Positions 26,646 to 34,927 of a stretch of 64,000 nt of DNA are shown piece after piece. Location of the stretch: assembly GCA_913020295.1 (NCBI GenBank), contig CAJWAA010000003.1, forward strand, positions 1 through 64,000. Reading direction: 5' to 3'. The stretch's first letter is position 1, and every line of letters begins with the position of its first letter. The DNA is from an uncultured Flavobacteriaceae bacterium. Lineage in GTDB: Bacteria > Bacteroidota > Bacteroidia > Flavobacteriales > Flavobacteriaceae. The notes beneath the pieces are model-generated. The model was not told the DNA's origin. It did not search any database and saw nothing but the letters and a program-made list of their open reading frames with translations. The translations under genes were made by a program, and so were the position numbers.

Positions 26646-26676
26646 CAAATATATGACTTACTGGTCTTTTGTCAAC
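26646..26676 (-). promoter_or_regulatory. Bacteroidota-type promoter for the LtaS-like/lipid-kinase operon
   Basis: On the minus strand the -7 box TATATTTG (26653-26646) matches TAnnTTTG exactly. GTTG (26676-26673), one mismatch from TTTG, sits 19 bp upstream at the -33 position. The start codon is 16 nt downstream of the -7 box. Confidence 0.5.
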
Positions 26677-26788
26677 AGGTTACAGGGGAATCGACGAAGC
26701 TTATATTTCACCAAAAAATAATTTTTTAAAAAAAGTAGGGTATATAATTTCTAAAACGGGTTATAGATGTAATTAAAAAAAAATTGCT

Positions 26789-27712
26789 ATGAAAATGAAA
26801 AAATTAGTTTTATTAGTATTTAGTTTCGGCATGATCACTTCCTGCTCTGAGGATGGAGTAAGTGGTTTCTCAGAAAACTTAAGCACGACTACTGTTCTGG
26901 AAACTATAAATTCCATTGCCTTTGAGGAGGACATAGACGACTTAGTATCAGAAAGTTTTAATTTGAGTACTAATGTTATAAGTGCTCGATCTGCTGATGC
27001 AGATTCAGCCAAAGATCTTAAAAGATTTAAAGGGGATAAGTATGGAGACTGTGCAAGTGTTGTTGTAGATGAAGAGAGAAAGACCAAGACCATCACTTTT
27101 TTGGAAGATTGTGAGGGAAAACGAGGCCAGACCCGCAGTGGAACCATGATTGTAAGCTACTCAGAAACTCAAGGAGAGGCAGGTAGTTATAGACAAGTCA
27201 TCTATGATGACTTTTATCTTAATGGGGTAAAAATAGAAGGAACCCGAAGAACGGAAATCATATCCATAGATGAAAACGGTAGTAAAACTACGCGAACATC
27301 TGTGACCGATGGAAAAATGATTTACGAAGACGGTACTTTTAAAACCAAAAGTGCTGAAATGACCCGTTACACTCACGTAGAAAATGACCAGAAGCAATAC
27401 AGCACACTCACTGGCAGCAAATCCGGAGTCAGTACTGAAGGGGTCAACTTTTCTATGGAAATCACTACTCCTATCAAATTTATTTACGACTGTTTTGGTG
27501 AAGGACAAAGAAAAAAAGGGAAAGTCCCGGTAGAAGGAATTAAGGTCACCGACGATGGGGAGCAAATAATTACAACCGATTTTGGAGACGGAACCTGTGA
27601 TACACTTGTAGAAATTTCTAAAGATGGAGAGGTTGAAACGGTGGATTTGAAATATATTAAAAGGAAAGACCGCTTTAAAAACTTATTGAAAAAGAAAAAT
27701 AAAAAGAAATAG
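26789..27712 (+). CDS. Hypothetical lipoprotein with Cys-containing beta-rich domain
   Basis: I do not recognise the family. The 307-residue protein has an SPII signal with lipobox I-T-S-C (Cys19 or 17, depending on whether ATG 26789 or 26795 is used). The mature part has four further cysteines (in G-D-C-A, E-D-C-E, Y-D-C-F and G-T-C-D), many alternating polar/hydrophobic strands, and a Lys-rich C-terminal tail (K-K-K-N-K-K-K). Repeated T-x-S-x-T-x-G segments with D-G-x-x-K turns suggest a beta sandwich or beta helix. It precedes the sigma-factor gene by 85 nt, so it could be a regulon member or an unrelated single gene. Confidence 0.75.
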   Translation: MKMKKLVLLVFSFGMITSCSEDGVSGFSENLSTTTVLETINSIAFEEDIDDLVSESFNLSTNVISARSADADSAKDLKRFKGDKYGDCASVVVDEERKTKTITFLEDCEGKRGQTRSGTMIVSYSETQGEAGSYRQVIYDDFYLNGVKIEGTRRTEIISIDENGSKTTRTSVTDGKMIYEDGTFKTKSAEMTRYTHVENDQKQYSTLTGSKSGVSTEGVNFSMEITTPIKFIYDCFGEGQRKKGKVPVEGIKVTDDGEQIITTDFGDGTCDTLVEISKDGEVETVDLKYIKRKDRFKNLLKKKNKKK

Positions 27713-27784
27713 GCTCTGTTACTAATTATCTTTAAATATTACGGTCCAATTCCTTCGATAAAACTTATCTTAGGGATTGGATTT

Positions 27785-27790
27785 AAGGAG
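27785..27790 (+). promoter_or_regulatory. Shine-Dalgarno AAGGAG deciding a TTG start
   Basis: AAGGAG ends 7 nt before TTG 27798, the start of the sigma-factor gene. Strong SD sites are rare in Bacteroidota, so this one supports the TTG start over the downstream ATG at 27819. Confidence 0.55.
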
Positions 27791-27797
27791 TTAAATT

Positions 27798-28283
27798 TTG
27801 ACGGCTAAAGATTTTAAAATGATTTATGATACGCACTTTGACGACCTCAGACGTTACCTCATCTTCCGATCGGGCGATCAGGACTTGTCTGTAGACATTG
27901 CTCAAGATGTATTCATGAAAGTTTGGACTAAAAAAATAGAGATTGCTTCGGGCAACATCAAAAGCCTGCTATTTAAAATTGCCACCGACGAGTTCATGAA
28001 CCACATCCGCAAGAAAAAAGTAGAAAAAGAATATATTGAAAGTGTAAATTTGAGATGGATCCGAGAGCCAGACAACAGTGATGATCTTTTGGAAAAAAAA
28101 GTACTATTTCAAAAAGCTTTAAACCAATTGCCGGAGAAACAAAAAACAGCCTTGTTGATGAACAAGATGCAAGGCCTTACTTACAAAGAAATTGCAGAAG
28201 TATTAAATTTGTCACAAAAAGCGATTGAAAAGCGAATAGGTTTGGCCTTAAAGTCATTGAAACAAAACCTCAATCAAAGATGA
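27798..28283 (+). CDS. ECF-type RNA polymerase sigma factor
   Basis: The protein has 161 residues. Sigma region 2 lies at about residues 7-75 (D-L-R-R-Y-L; D-I-A-Q-D-V-F-M-K-V-W) and region 4 at about 100-155, with a helix-turn-helix (L-P-E-K-Q-K-T-A-L and G-L-T-Y-K-E-I-A-E-V-L). It redirects RNA polymerase to a stress or nutrient regulon. Start is TTG 27798, backed by an SD site. Its stop overlaps the next gene's start by ATGA, the usual arrangement of a sigma factor with its membrane anti-sigma factor. Confidence 0.92.
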   Translation: MTAKDFKMIYDTHFDDLRRYLIFRSGDQDLSVDIAQDVFMKVWTKKIEIASGNIKSLLFKIATDEFMNHIRKKKVEKEYIESVNLRWIREPDNSDDLLEKKVLFQKALNQLPEKQKTALLMNKMQGLTYKEIAEVLNLSQKAIEKRIGLALKSLKQNLNQR

Positions 28284-28669
28284 GTAAAAAAGAACAGTTT
28301 AATGATGGAGAGATCGAAGATCTTTTTTCTAAATTGGAAATTCCATTAGAAAAAGACAAGAATCACATTTGGTCTGAAAAGTTTGAATCTTTGGTTAAAG
28401 AAGATGTCGCCCTTTCCTCAAAAAAAACCTCTTTTTTTCGTTTGTATTGGCATTATGGGGTTGCAGCCTCTTTTGCCATACTCTTGGCCTCTACCCTCTA
28501 TTTCTATTCCCAAAATACTGTTTCACAAGAAGCTAAGCTAGTCCAAACTTTACAGGATTCTGAACAAGATCTACTGGCAGACCAAACTATAATCGAATCT
28601 CTCTTTGTGGAGGATAACGAATTTGATGAATGGTTTGAAGAAAAATATGTTTTGAGCTCAGTCAATTAA
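28280..28669 (+). CDS. Single-pass membrane protein, candidate anti-sigma factor
   Basis: This is a 129-residue protein with a charged cytoplasmic N-terminal half (about residues 1-55), one transmembrane helix (about 62-82; W-H-Y-G-V-A-A-S-F-A-I-L-L-A) and an acidic periplasmic tail. Translational coupling to the ECF sigma gene (4-nt overlap) and the topology fit an anti-sigma factor. No zinc-binding HxxxCxxC motif and no FecR domain are visible, so the assignment rests on context and topology. Confidence 0.75.
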   Translation: MSKKEQFNDGEIEDLFSKLEIPLEKDKNHIWSEKFESLVKEDVALSSKKTSFFRLYWHYGVAASFAILLASTLYFYSQNTVSQEAKLVQTLQDSEQDLLADQTIIESLFVEDNEFDEWFEEKYVLSSVN

Positions 28670-28670
28670 A

Positions 28671-29165
28671 ATGGAAAAAAGTAAAACCATATTTGCTCTG
28701 TTGTTATTTACCACTTTGTCCTTTGAAGGACTGATGGCCCAAGACAAAGTTCCTCTCAAGATCTACACACCCAAACAATTGGAGATGATCAAATCCCAAA
28801 GGGAATTGGTAAAACAGAACAGAGAAGCTTTCAGAAACTCACTCTCTGAGGAACAAAAATCCCTGCTCAAGGACAATTCACTTTCCATGAAAGAAAGACA
28901 GCAGGCACTTATGAAAACACTTACTGATTCACAAAAAGAGGTAATCAAAGGCAATCGTGAATCCCTGATTAAACTTAAGGATGCCTTTTCCAAATCCCTA
29001 ACCGATAAACAAAAATCTGCCTTAAAACTCCGTAAGCAAAACATAAAAGAAAGAAGGGAAAAGCTCAAAGATTACAAATCTGGCTTTGATGGCCGAAGAG
29101 AAAAGTTAAAGGAAAAGAAACAAAACGTAAAGCAACGCGTTAAAAAAATGAAACCCAAACAATAG
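28671..29165 (+). CDS. Periplasmic helical CpxP/Spy-like protein with LTxxQ motifs
   Basis: This is a 164-residue protein with a signal peptide ending L-M-A-Q (about residue 24). The mature protein is highly charged and predicted all-helical. L-S-E-E-Q-K (about 59-64), L-T-D-S-Q-K (about 84-89) and L-T-D-K-Q-K (about 110-115) resemble the LTxxQ motif of the CpxP/Spy chaperone and envelope-stress sensor family. The C-terminal ~50 residues are very Lys/Arg-rich. It lies 1 nt after the candidate anti-sigma gene, so it may sense misfolded proteins or bind polyanions for that sigma system. The function is inferred. Confidence 0.7.
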   Translation: MEKSKTIFALLLFTTLSFEGLMAQDKVPLKIYTPKQLEMIKSQRELVKQNREAFRNSLSEEQKSLLKDNSLSMKERQQALMKTLTDSQKEVIKGNRESLIKLKDAFSKSLTDKQKSALKLRKQNIKERREKLKDYKSGFDGRREKLKEKKQNVKQRVKKMKPKQ

Positions 29166-29219
29166 GTTGTAAATCTTCTGTTTTGATCATCAGTTTTTTC
29201 ATTTTACTATATTTAGTTA

Positions 29220-30059
29220 ATGAAAAAGTTTTTCTTCGTTGGATTTTTTTTTAGCTACCTATATGTTTTTTCGCAAACCGAAGAAGAAGAAGCTATTTTG
29301 GACAGTGTCTTAGATGAATTCTTCTCTTCTGACAGTCTATTGGTGGACTTACCAAAAACCAATTATTTATACACCAACTTTTCATTTGATGAAAGCGTTT
29401 TTTTTGCCGGAAGAGATTTTGATATCAATCAGTTCGGATTTACTCCAAGTATAAGTTATATGAGAGGGCAAAACTTTTTTGTCAGTTTGGGGTCAGCTTA
29501 TTTCAGTGAACTCGACCCCAAGTGGGATTTTGTCTCGATCAGCAGTGGATATTCTCTTTTTTTGGATCAAAATGAAAAGTTAAGTTTGACGGGGATCTAC
29601 AGTCGCATCTTTTTTGCTGACAATACAGCAGAGCTCAACCCCAACAGACTCTCGGCTTCTTTGGCTCTCTATAAAAACAGTTTAAGACTACGAGGCTCTG
29701 CGGGATACCTTTTTGGAGGTTCAACCGCATTTTACACTACTCTTAGCTGTAGTTACGAAATTTCAATCTTTGAAAACGATAGGCGGGAAATGTCCTTCAA
29801 TCCTCAATTGAGTTTCTTAATGAGTGAACAAACCATTAGCGAACAAATTGCCTCCGGGTTTTTCAATACTCAAATCATGGAAAGAGAAGTATTCGATTTG
29901 ATCAACACTCAAACTAGTTTGCCCATTCAATTGGATTCAGGTAATTGGGATTTTCAATTGTCCTACAACATCAATTTGCCTAAAGCTTTGGCCAATGAAA
30001 GTAACTTAAATCCTACGGGTTATTTCTCTTTTTCGATAGGTTATTTTTCAACTCTTTAA
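29220..30059 (+). CDS. Secreted protein, probable outer-membrane beta-barrel
   Basis: This is a 279-residue protein with a signal peptide (K-K-F-F-F-V-G-F-F-F, ending V-F-S-Q) and an acidic segment (residues about 19-45: E-E-E-E, D-S-V-L-D-E-F). The rest is alternating strands with aromatic ends (S-I-S-Y-M-R-G, L-S-F-L-M-S, Y-F-S-F-S-I-G-Y-F), which suggests a small outer-membrane barrel. I do not recognise a family. It is 54 nt after the Spy-like gene and may belong to the sigma regulon. Confidence 0.7.
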   Translation: MKKFFFVGFFFSYLYVFSQTEEEEAILDSVLDEFFSSDSLLVDLPKTNYLYTNFSFDESVFFAGRDFDINQFGFTPSISYMRGQNFFVSLGSAYFSELDPKWDFVSISSGYSLFLDQNEKLSLTGIYSRIFFADNTAELNPNRLSASLALYKNSLRLRGSAGYLFGGSTAFYTTLSCSYEISIFENDRREMSFNPQLSFLMSEQTISEQIASGFFNTQIMEREVFDLINTQTSLPIQLDSGNWDFQLSYNINLPKALANESNLNPTGYFSFSIGYFSTL

Positions 30060-30104
30060 ATCCTTAATTACCAATACTTTTCTAACTTAGTGAAAAACCA
30101 AATT

Positions 30105-31718
30105 ATGTATAAACTCCAAAAACACTTTTTAGGATTAATTACTGTGGTTACCCTTTTATTGGGAGCTTGTCAAACTCATTCTCCACAATACGTCATTTCA
30201 CCTTTTACTGCATTAGATACTTTGGCGACCAACGATTGGTGGAACCGCAAAACCAGCAAAATCGTCAACATAAAGGTTCCCAGGGATCAGGTCATCGCTT
30301 TTGGTATTTACACCACTTCAAACAATACCCTAAAGCTTTCCGCCCAGCTTTTTCCACTCTATCCTGAGGAAACCCGAACCGTCCGGTTGGAGTTATTCAA
30401 AAACAATCAATGGGAGCAGGTACAATCCCAAGAAGTCAACGAAATAGGATGGTCAGCCTTGTTTAGAATTGAAAATTGGGACATGAATCAATCGATAAAA
30501 TATAAATTATCCCATGGTCAAAATGCTTATTTCGAGGGAACCATCCGAAAGGATCCTAAGGAAAAAACAGAAATAACTTTGGCAGCTTTATCCTGTAACA
30601 GTAACAAAGACAGAGGAAATCGAGAAGAATATGTTCGAAACATCAATGCCTTGGATCCAGATTTAGTTTTTTTCGCTGGTGATCAATCCTACGATCATAA
30701 AGAACATACTGCTGCTTGGTTAAAGTTTGGAATTCAATTCAGGGAAATTTTTAGAAATCGTCCTTGTGTTACTATTCCTGACGATCACGATATTGGTCAG
30801 GGCAATCTGTGGGGTGAAAGTGGAAAAAAATCCATGCGTAAAGACGGCAATGATGGTGGTTATTATTTTCATCCCGAATACGTCAAAATGGTAGAAAGAG
30901 CACAAACCGCACATTTGCCTGATGCTTATCATCAAGCACCCTTGGAACAAGGAATCAAAGCCTATTTTACCAGCCTAAAAATTGGAGGGGTAGATTTTGC
31001 TATAATTGAAGATCGAAAATTTAAGTCCGGACCCAATGGAAAAATCCCCCAACAAGGGCCCAGAGCTGATCATATCAATGACCCTGGTTACAACCCCGAA
31101 AGCATCAATTTACCAGAATTGGTTTTGTTGGGAGATTTTCAGCACCAATTTTTGGAAGAGTGGGGGTCTGATAAAAACTCCAAAATGAAAGCTGTTCTCT
31201 CAGCCACAGGATTTTGTGGTGGAGCACATTTGCACGGGAGAGCAAGTAATCGTCTTCATGCAGACCTAGATTCCAACGGATGGCCTCAACACGGTAGAAA
31301 CAAAGCCCTTAGTTTGATCCAAAAGGCTGGAGCGGTTCATGTAGCCGGAGACCAACACTTACCCACTGTTATTCATCACGGTATAAAAGCCTTTGAGGAT
31401 GGCCCATGGGCCTTTGTGGTACCTGCCATTGTCAACAACTATTACAGCAGATGGTGGTGGCCCGAAGATGAAATGCCGGGTGAAAATAATAATGATATCC
31501 TCCCATGGACGGGACGCTATCTCGATGGATTTAAAAATAAAATTACCATGCATGCCTATGCCAATCCAGATTCCAATTCCAACGGTGCAGGATTTGGTTT
31601 TGTCCGATTCAACATTGAAAATATGGAAGTCACTTTTGAGTGCTGGCCTAGAAACGAAGATGTTTCCCAGCCAGATGCAAAACAATTTACGGGTTGGCCC
31701 ATAACGGTTAAACTTTAA
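30105..31718 (+). CDS. PhoD-like lipoprotein metallophosphatase
   Basis: Start ATG 30105 gives 537 residues; a GTG at 30090 would add five. The SPII signal ends L-L-L-G-A-C. An N-terminal Fn3-like domain (about residues 35-155) precedes a metallophosphoesterase domain with F-F-A-G-D-Q-S-Y-D-H (about 192-201), I-P-D-D-H-D-I-G and A-G-D-Q-H-L-P-T, the metal-binding blocks of the PhoD/PAP-like family. It hydrolyses phosphodiesters or phosphomonoesters in the periplasm or at the surface. It lies 8 nt before a sulfatase, so it may remove phosphate while the sulfatase removes sulfate from the same polymer. Confidence 0.84.
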   Translation: MYKLQKHFLGLITVVTLLLGACQTHSPQYVISPFTALDTLATNDWWNRKTSKIVNIKVPRDQVIAFGIYTTSNNTLKLSAQLFPLYPEETRTVRLELFKNNQWEQVQSQEVNEIGWSALFRIENWDMNQSIKYKLSHGQNAYFEGTIRKDPKEKTEITLAALSCNSNKDRGNREEYVRNINALDPDLVFFAGDQSYDHKEHTAAWLKFGIQFREIFRNRPCVTIPDDHDIGQGNLWGESGKKSMRKDGNDGGYYFHPEYVKMVERAQTAHLPDAYHQAPLEQGIKAYFTSLKIGGVDFAIIEDRKFKSGPNGKIPQQGPRADHINDPGYNPESINLPELVLLGDFQHQFLEEWGSDKNSKMKAVLSATGFCGGAHLHGRASNRLHADLDSNGWPQHGRNKALSLIQKAGAVHVAGDQHLPTVIHHGIKAFEDGPWAFVVPAIVNNYYSRWWWPEDEMPGENNNDILPWTGRYLDGFKNKITMHAYANPDSNSNGAGFGFVRFNIENMEVTFECWPRNEDVSQPDAKQFTGWPITVKL

Positions 31719-31726
31719 AATTCTAA

Positions 31727-33148
31727 ATGAATAAGCTTTATTTACTTTCCTTACTCTGGTTTTTTGGGTCTTGTGAACCTCCCCAAAAAACAACTATCCG
31801 GCCCAATGTCCTTTTTATTTTGGTAGACGATTTGGGTTGGAAAGATTTAAGTTGTTATGGAAGTTCCTTTTACGAAACTCCCAATATTGACCGATTGGCA
31901 AATATGGGCTTTCGTTTTTCTCAGGCCTATTCAGCCCATCCTGTTTGTTCCCCAACACGAGCAGCCATTATGGCCGGTAAACACCCCACCCGACTGAACA
32001 TCACTGATTGGATTCCAGGTCAAAACCCCAAAAACCGAAAATTATTAGGTCCTGATGACCTTCACGCATTGCCGTTGGAGGAATTTACGATAGCCGAAGC
32101 ACTTAAAAAAGAGGGATACAAAACTTTTTTTGCGGGAAAGTGGCATCTTGGAAATGAAGGGTTTTTTCCCGAGGATCAAGGATTTGAAATCAACAAAGGA
32201 GGGCATCACAGAGGTTCACCCCCGGGGGGATATTATTCGCCATATAAAAATCCTAAATTAGAGGATGGTCCTGAAGGAGAACATTTGACAGATCGGCTGA
32301 CCGATGAATCGCTCAGATTTATTTCTCAAAACCAAGAAAATCCCTTTTTACTTTTTCTATCATATTACACCGTTCACACCCCCATTCAAGCCCACCGAGA
32401 TCACTTGCCAAAATTTCAGGCGAAAAAGAAAACACTCAAAGATACCTTGGCCATTAAAATCAAAGATCAAGGCGGTTATACGGTACAAAATCAATATAGT
32501 GCTAATTATGCCTCCATGGTATATGCCCTTGACAAAAATGTTGGCAGATTGATCGATCAATTGGAAGCCCTTGAGTTGCTAAACAATACACTGATCATTT
32601 TTACATCTGACAATGGTGGATTGACTACTCTTGAAAAAGAACATCGTACTGCTCCCACAAGTGTTTTGCCACTTCGTGCAGGAAAAGGATGGGTATATGA
32701 AGGAGGGATCAGAGTTCCACTGATCATCAAAACTCCAAAAAATAAGATCGCCAAGGTCATTGATCTTCCAGCTGTGAGTATGGATTTTTATCCCACCATC
32801 TTGGAATACACGAGTATTCCAAGCTTACCTAAACAACACAGGGACGGTATTAGTCTTAAGCCTATTATTGAGGGAAAGACCGATAAAACCCACCCTTTAA
32901 TGATTTGGGATTTTCCTCACTATCACGGCAGTGGCTCGACCCCGGGTAGAGCTTTGCGTAAAGGCCCATGGAAGCTAGTGTATTTCTTCGAGGAGGAGCG
33001 TTACGAACTCTACCAAATTGAGCAAGATCCCAAAGAAAAAATTGACTTGGCTAATCAGGAAGAAGTCAAGCTAGACGAATTAAAAAAATTGTTAAACCAA
33101 TGGGCTGCGGAGATGAATGCTCAAACCCCAATTAAAAACGAGACTTAA
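31727..33148 (+). CDS. Lipoprotein S1-type sulfatase (arylsulfatase A-like)
   Basis: The protein has 473 residues. The SPII signal ends F-G-S-C (Cys16). The metal site is L-V-D-D-L-G (residues 32-37) and the formylglycine motif is C-S-P-T-R (Cys74); K-W-H-L-G and S-D-N-G-G also match active-site blocks. It removes sulfate esters from sugars and needs Cys-to-formylglycine conversion by a true FGE. It is 8 nt downstream of the PhoD-like gene. I cannot fix the S1 subfamily by eye. Confidence 0.93.
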   Translation: MNKLYLLSLLWFFGSCEPPQKTTIRPNVLFILVDDLGWKDLSCYGSSFYETPNIDRLANMGFRFSQAYSAHPVCSPTRAAIMAGKHPTRLNITDWIPGQNPKNRKLLGPDDLHALPLEEFTIAEALKKEGYKTFFAGKWHLGNEGFFPEDQGFEINKGGHHRGSPPGGYYSPYKNPKLEDGPEGEHLTDRLTDESLRFISQNQENPFLLFLSYYTVHTPIQAHRDHLPKFQAKKKTLKDTLAIKIKDQGGYTVQNQYSANYASMVYALDKNVGRLIDQLEALELLNNTLIIFTSDNGGLTTLEKEHRTAPTSVLPLRAGKGWVYEGGIRVPLIIKTPKNKIAKVIDLPAVSMDFYPTILEYTSIPSLPKQHRDGISLKPIIEGKTDKTHPLMIWDFPHYHGSGSTPGRALRKGPWKLVYFFEEERYELYQIEQDPKEKIDLANQEEVKLDELKKLLNQWAAEMNAQTPIKNET

Positions 33149-33152
33149 GGCA

Positions 33153-33947
33153 ATGAATAAAATATTTCAGCTAATTTTTCTATTGGTTTTCAGCCAAAGT
33201 TTCTCACAGTCAACTCTATATAAAACTTTGACTGATCTTTCCTACTATGAAACCCCAGTTAATGATACTTATCAAAACGAACGCTGTAAGTTGGACTTGT
33301 ATTACCCTGTAGGTGTTCAAAATTTTCCAACTGTTGTGTGGTTTCATGGGGGCGGACTCAAAAGTGGTTCAAAGTCAATTCCCGAGCTGTTTAAAGAAAA
33401 AGGCCTTGCAGTGGTTGCGGTTAACTATCGTTTACACCCCAAGGTGAATGCTCCAAAATACATTGAGGATGCTGCAGCGGCAGTTGCCTGGGTGTTTAAA
33501 AATATCGGTAAATACGGTGGTGACTCTTCACAGATCTATGTCTGTGGATTTTCATCGGGAGGGTATTTGTCTTTGATGCTGACTTTGGATCAAAAATGGC
33601 TCAAAAAATACAGTCTTGAGGCCAACCATATCAAAGGTGTGATTACCTTATCTGCCACTACATTTACCAATCACACCGTAAGAAAAGAATACGGTATGGA
33701 GATCACCCAAGCATTGATCGATCAATATGCACCGGTATATTACGCTCGGGGAGATGCCCCACCCATTACATTAATCACAGGAGACCGCGAAAAAGAATTT
33801 TTTGGCATGTATGAAGAAAATGCCTATTTGAAAAGAATGTTAAAACTCAATGGTCACGAAAATAATGAACTTATAGAAATAGGAGGATACGGACATGAGA
33901 TCATTGGGGTAGGGGTTCCTTTGCTTTTAAAAAGAGTTAATCGTTAA
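33153..33947 (+). CDS. Secreted alpha/beta-hydrolase esterase (BD-FAE/lipase-like)
   Basis: I chose ATG 33153 (264 aa), because a start at 33117 would overlap the sulfatase and lose the signal peptide shape. The signal peptide ends F-S-Q-S. An oxyanion-hole motif H-G-G-G (residues 65-68) and nucleophile elbow G-F-S-S-G (Ser134) mark the alpha/beta-hydrolase fold, and a late G-H-E (G-Y-G-H-E-I) suits the catalytic His. It likely removes acetyl or acyl groups from polysaccharide. It lies 4 nt after the sulfatase and its TAA overlaps the next start by one base. Confidence 0.85.
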   Translation: MNKIFQLIFLLVFSQSFSQSTLYKTLTDLSYYETPVNDTYQNERCKLDLYYPVGVQNFPTVVWFHGGGLKSGSKSIPELFKEKGLAVVAVNYRLHPKVNAPKYIEDAAAAVAWVFKNIGKYGGDSSQIYVCGFSSGGYLSLMLTLDQKWLKKYSLEANHIKGVITLSATTFTNHTVRKEYGMEITQALIDQYAPVYYARGDAPPITLITGDREKEFFGMYEENAYLKRMLKLNGHENNELIEIGGYGHEIIGVGVPLLLKRVNR

Positions 33948-34915
33948 TGTTAATTAATCATAATAAAATCATATTAATTTTAATTTCCCTCTCTGTTACA
34001 GGATTTGCAGAGAACGAAAAGGATTACACCCAGTCTATTCCTGGAACAAAAGAAAAAATTGAAATGGTTTTCATTCCAGGAGGTAAATTCATCATGGGAA
34101 GTCCAAAGTCTGAGAGGGGTCATTTTGGGGATGAAGGTCCACAACACCAGGTTGAGATTTCTCCTTTTTGGATGGGAAAATTTGAGATTACTTGGGATCT
34201 TTATGAACTTTTTGTTGCACGTGAAATTGACAGTAAAAGACCACAACAAGTTGAAGGCGAAGAAGTTTACATAGACGTTGAAGGTGTTTCAGGTGCTACC
34301 CAACCATACACCGATATGAGTTTTGGAATGGGAGTAGAGGGTTACCCGGCCGTCTGTATGACCCAACTGGCAGCGGTCAAGTTTTGCGAATGGCTCTCTG
34401 CCATGACCGGAAATTTTTATCGCTTGCCAACAGAGGCAGAGTGGGAATATGCTTGTAGAGCAGGAACAAAAACTGCATATTCTTTTGGAGATGATCCGGC
34501 AGATTTAGATATTTATGGTTGGCATCAGGGAAATAGTGGAGGTGCCTATCATAAAGTGGGTCAGAAAAATCCCAACCCCTGGGGATTATATGATATGCAC
34601 GGAAATGTTTCGGAATGGACCCTAGATCAGTATGATCCAACCCTTTACAATCAAAGGAAAATGAAAACCGCAAACAATCCCCTGCAAAAACCCACTAAAA
34701 CCTATCCCCGAGTAGTTAGGGGTGGAGCATGGTCTGACAAGGCATATAGATTGAGAAGTGCAACCCGAAGACCATCCTCAAAAAAATGGAAAAAAAGAGA
34801 TCCCCAAATCCCCAAAAGCTTATGGTGGCACACCGACGCCCCCTTTGTAGGATTTAGGGTTGTAAGACCGGTGACGAAGCCAACACCTGAGGAACAAAAA
34901 ACGTATTGGAATTAA
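33947..34915 (+). CDS. FGE-sulfatase-domain protein lacking the catalytic cysteines
   Basis: The protein has 322 residues with an N-terminal hydrophobic signal (about residues 7-21). The fold signs are clear: M-V-F-I-P-G-G-K-F-I-M-G-S (40-52), R-L-P-T-E-A-E-W-E-Y-A (159-169), M-H-G-N-V-S-E-W (217-224), R-G-G-A-W (258-262) and F-V-G-F-R-V-V (300-306). In true formylglycine-generating enzymes the R-G-G-S-F tract is followed by two redox Cys; here residues 258-274 have none, and the only Cys are 137, 147 and 170. So it likely does not activate the neighbouring sulfatases. It may be a regulator, sugar binder or SUMF2-like partner. Start overlaps the esterase stop by 1 nt. Confidence 0.85.
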   Translation: MLINHNKIILILISLSVTGFAENEKDYTQSIPGTKEKIEMVFIPGGKFIMGSPKSERGHFGDEGPQHQVEISPFWMGKFEITWDLYELFVAREIDSKRPQQVEGEEVYIDVEGVSGATQPYTDMSFGMGVEGYPAVCMTQLAAVKFCEWLSAMTGNFYRLPTEAEWEYACRAGTKTAYSFGDDPADLDIYGWHQGNSGGAYHKVGQKNPNPWGLYDMHGNVSEWTLDQYDPTLYNQRKMKTANNPLQKPTKTYPRVVRGGAWSDKAYRLRSATRRPSSKKWKKRDPQIPKSLWWHTDAPFVGFRVVRPVTKPTPEEQKTYWN

Positions 34916-34927
34916 AAAAATGAAATA

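Noticed and set aside
31359-31793. Minus-strand 144-residue frame
   Set aside because: Antisense to the PhoD-like gene and the start of the sulfatase, both with clear motifs.
33947-34915. Annotation as active formylglycine-generating enzyme
   Set aside because: The two C-terminal redox cysteines are absent, so activation of the nearby sulfatases is not supported.
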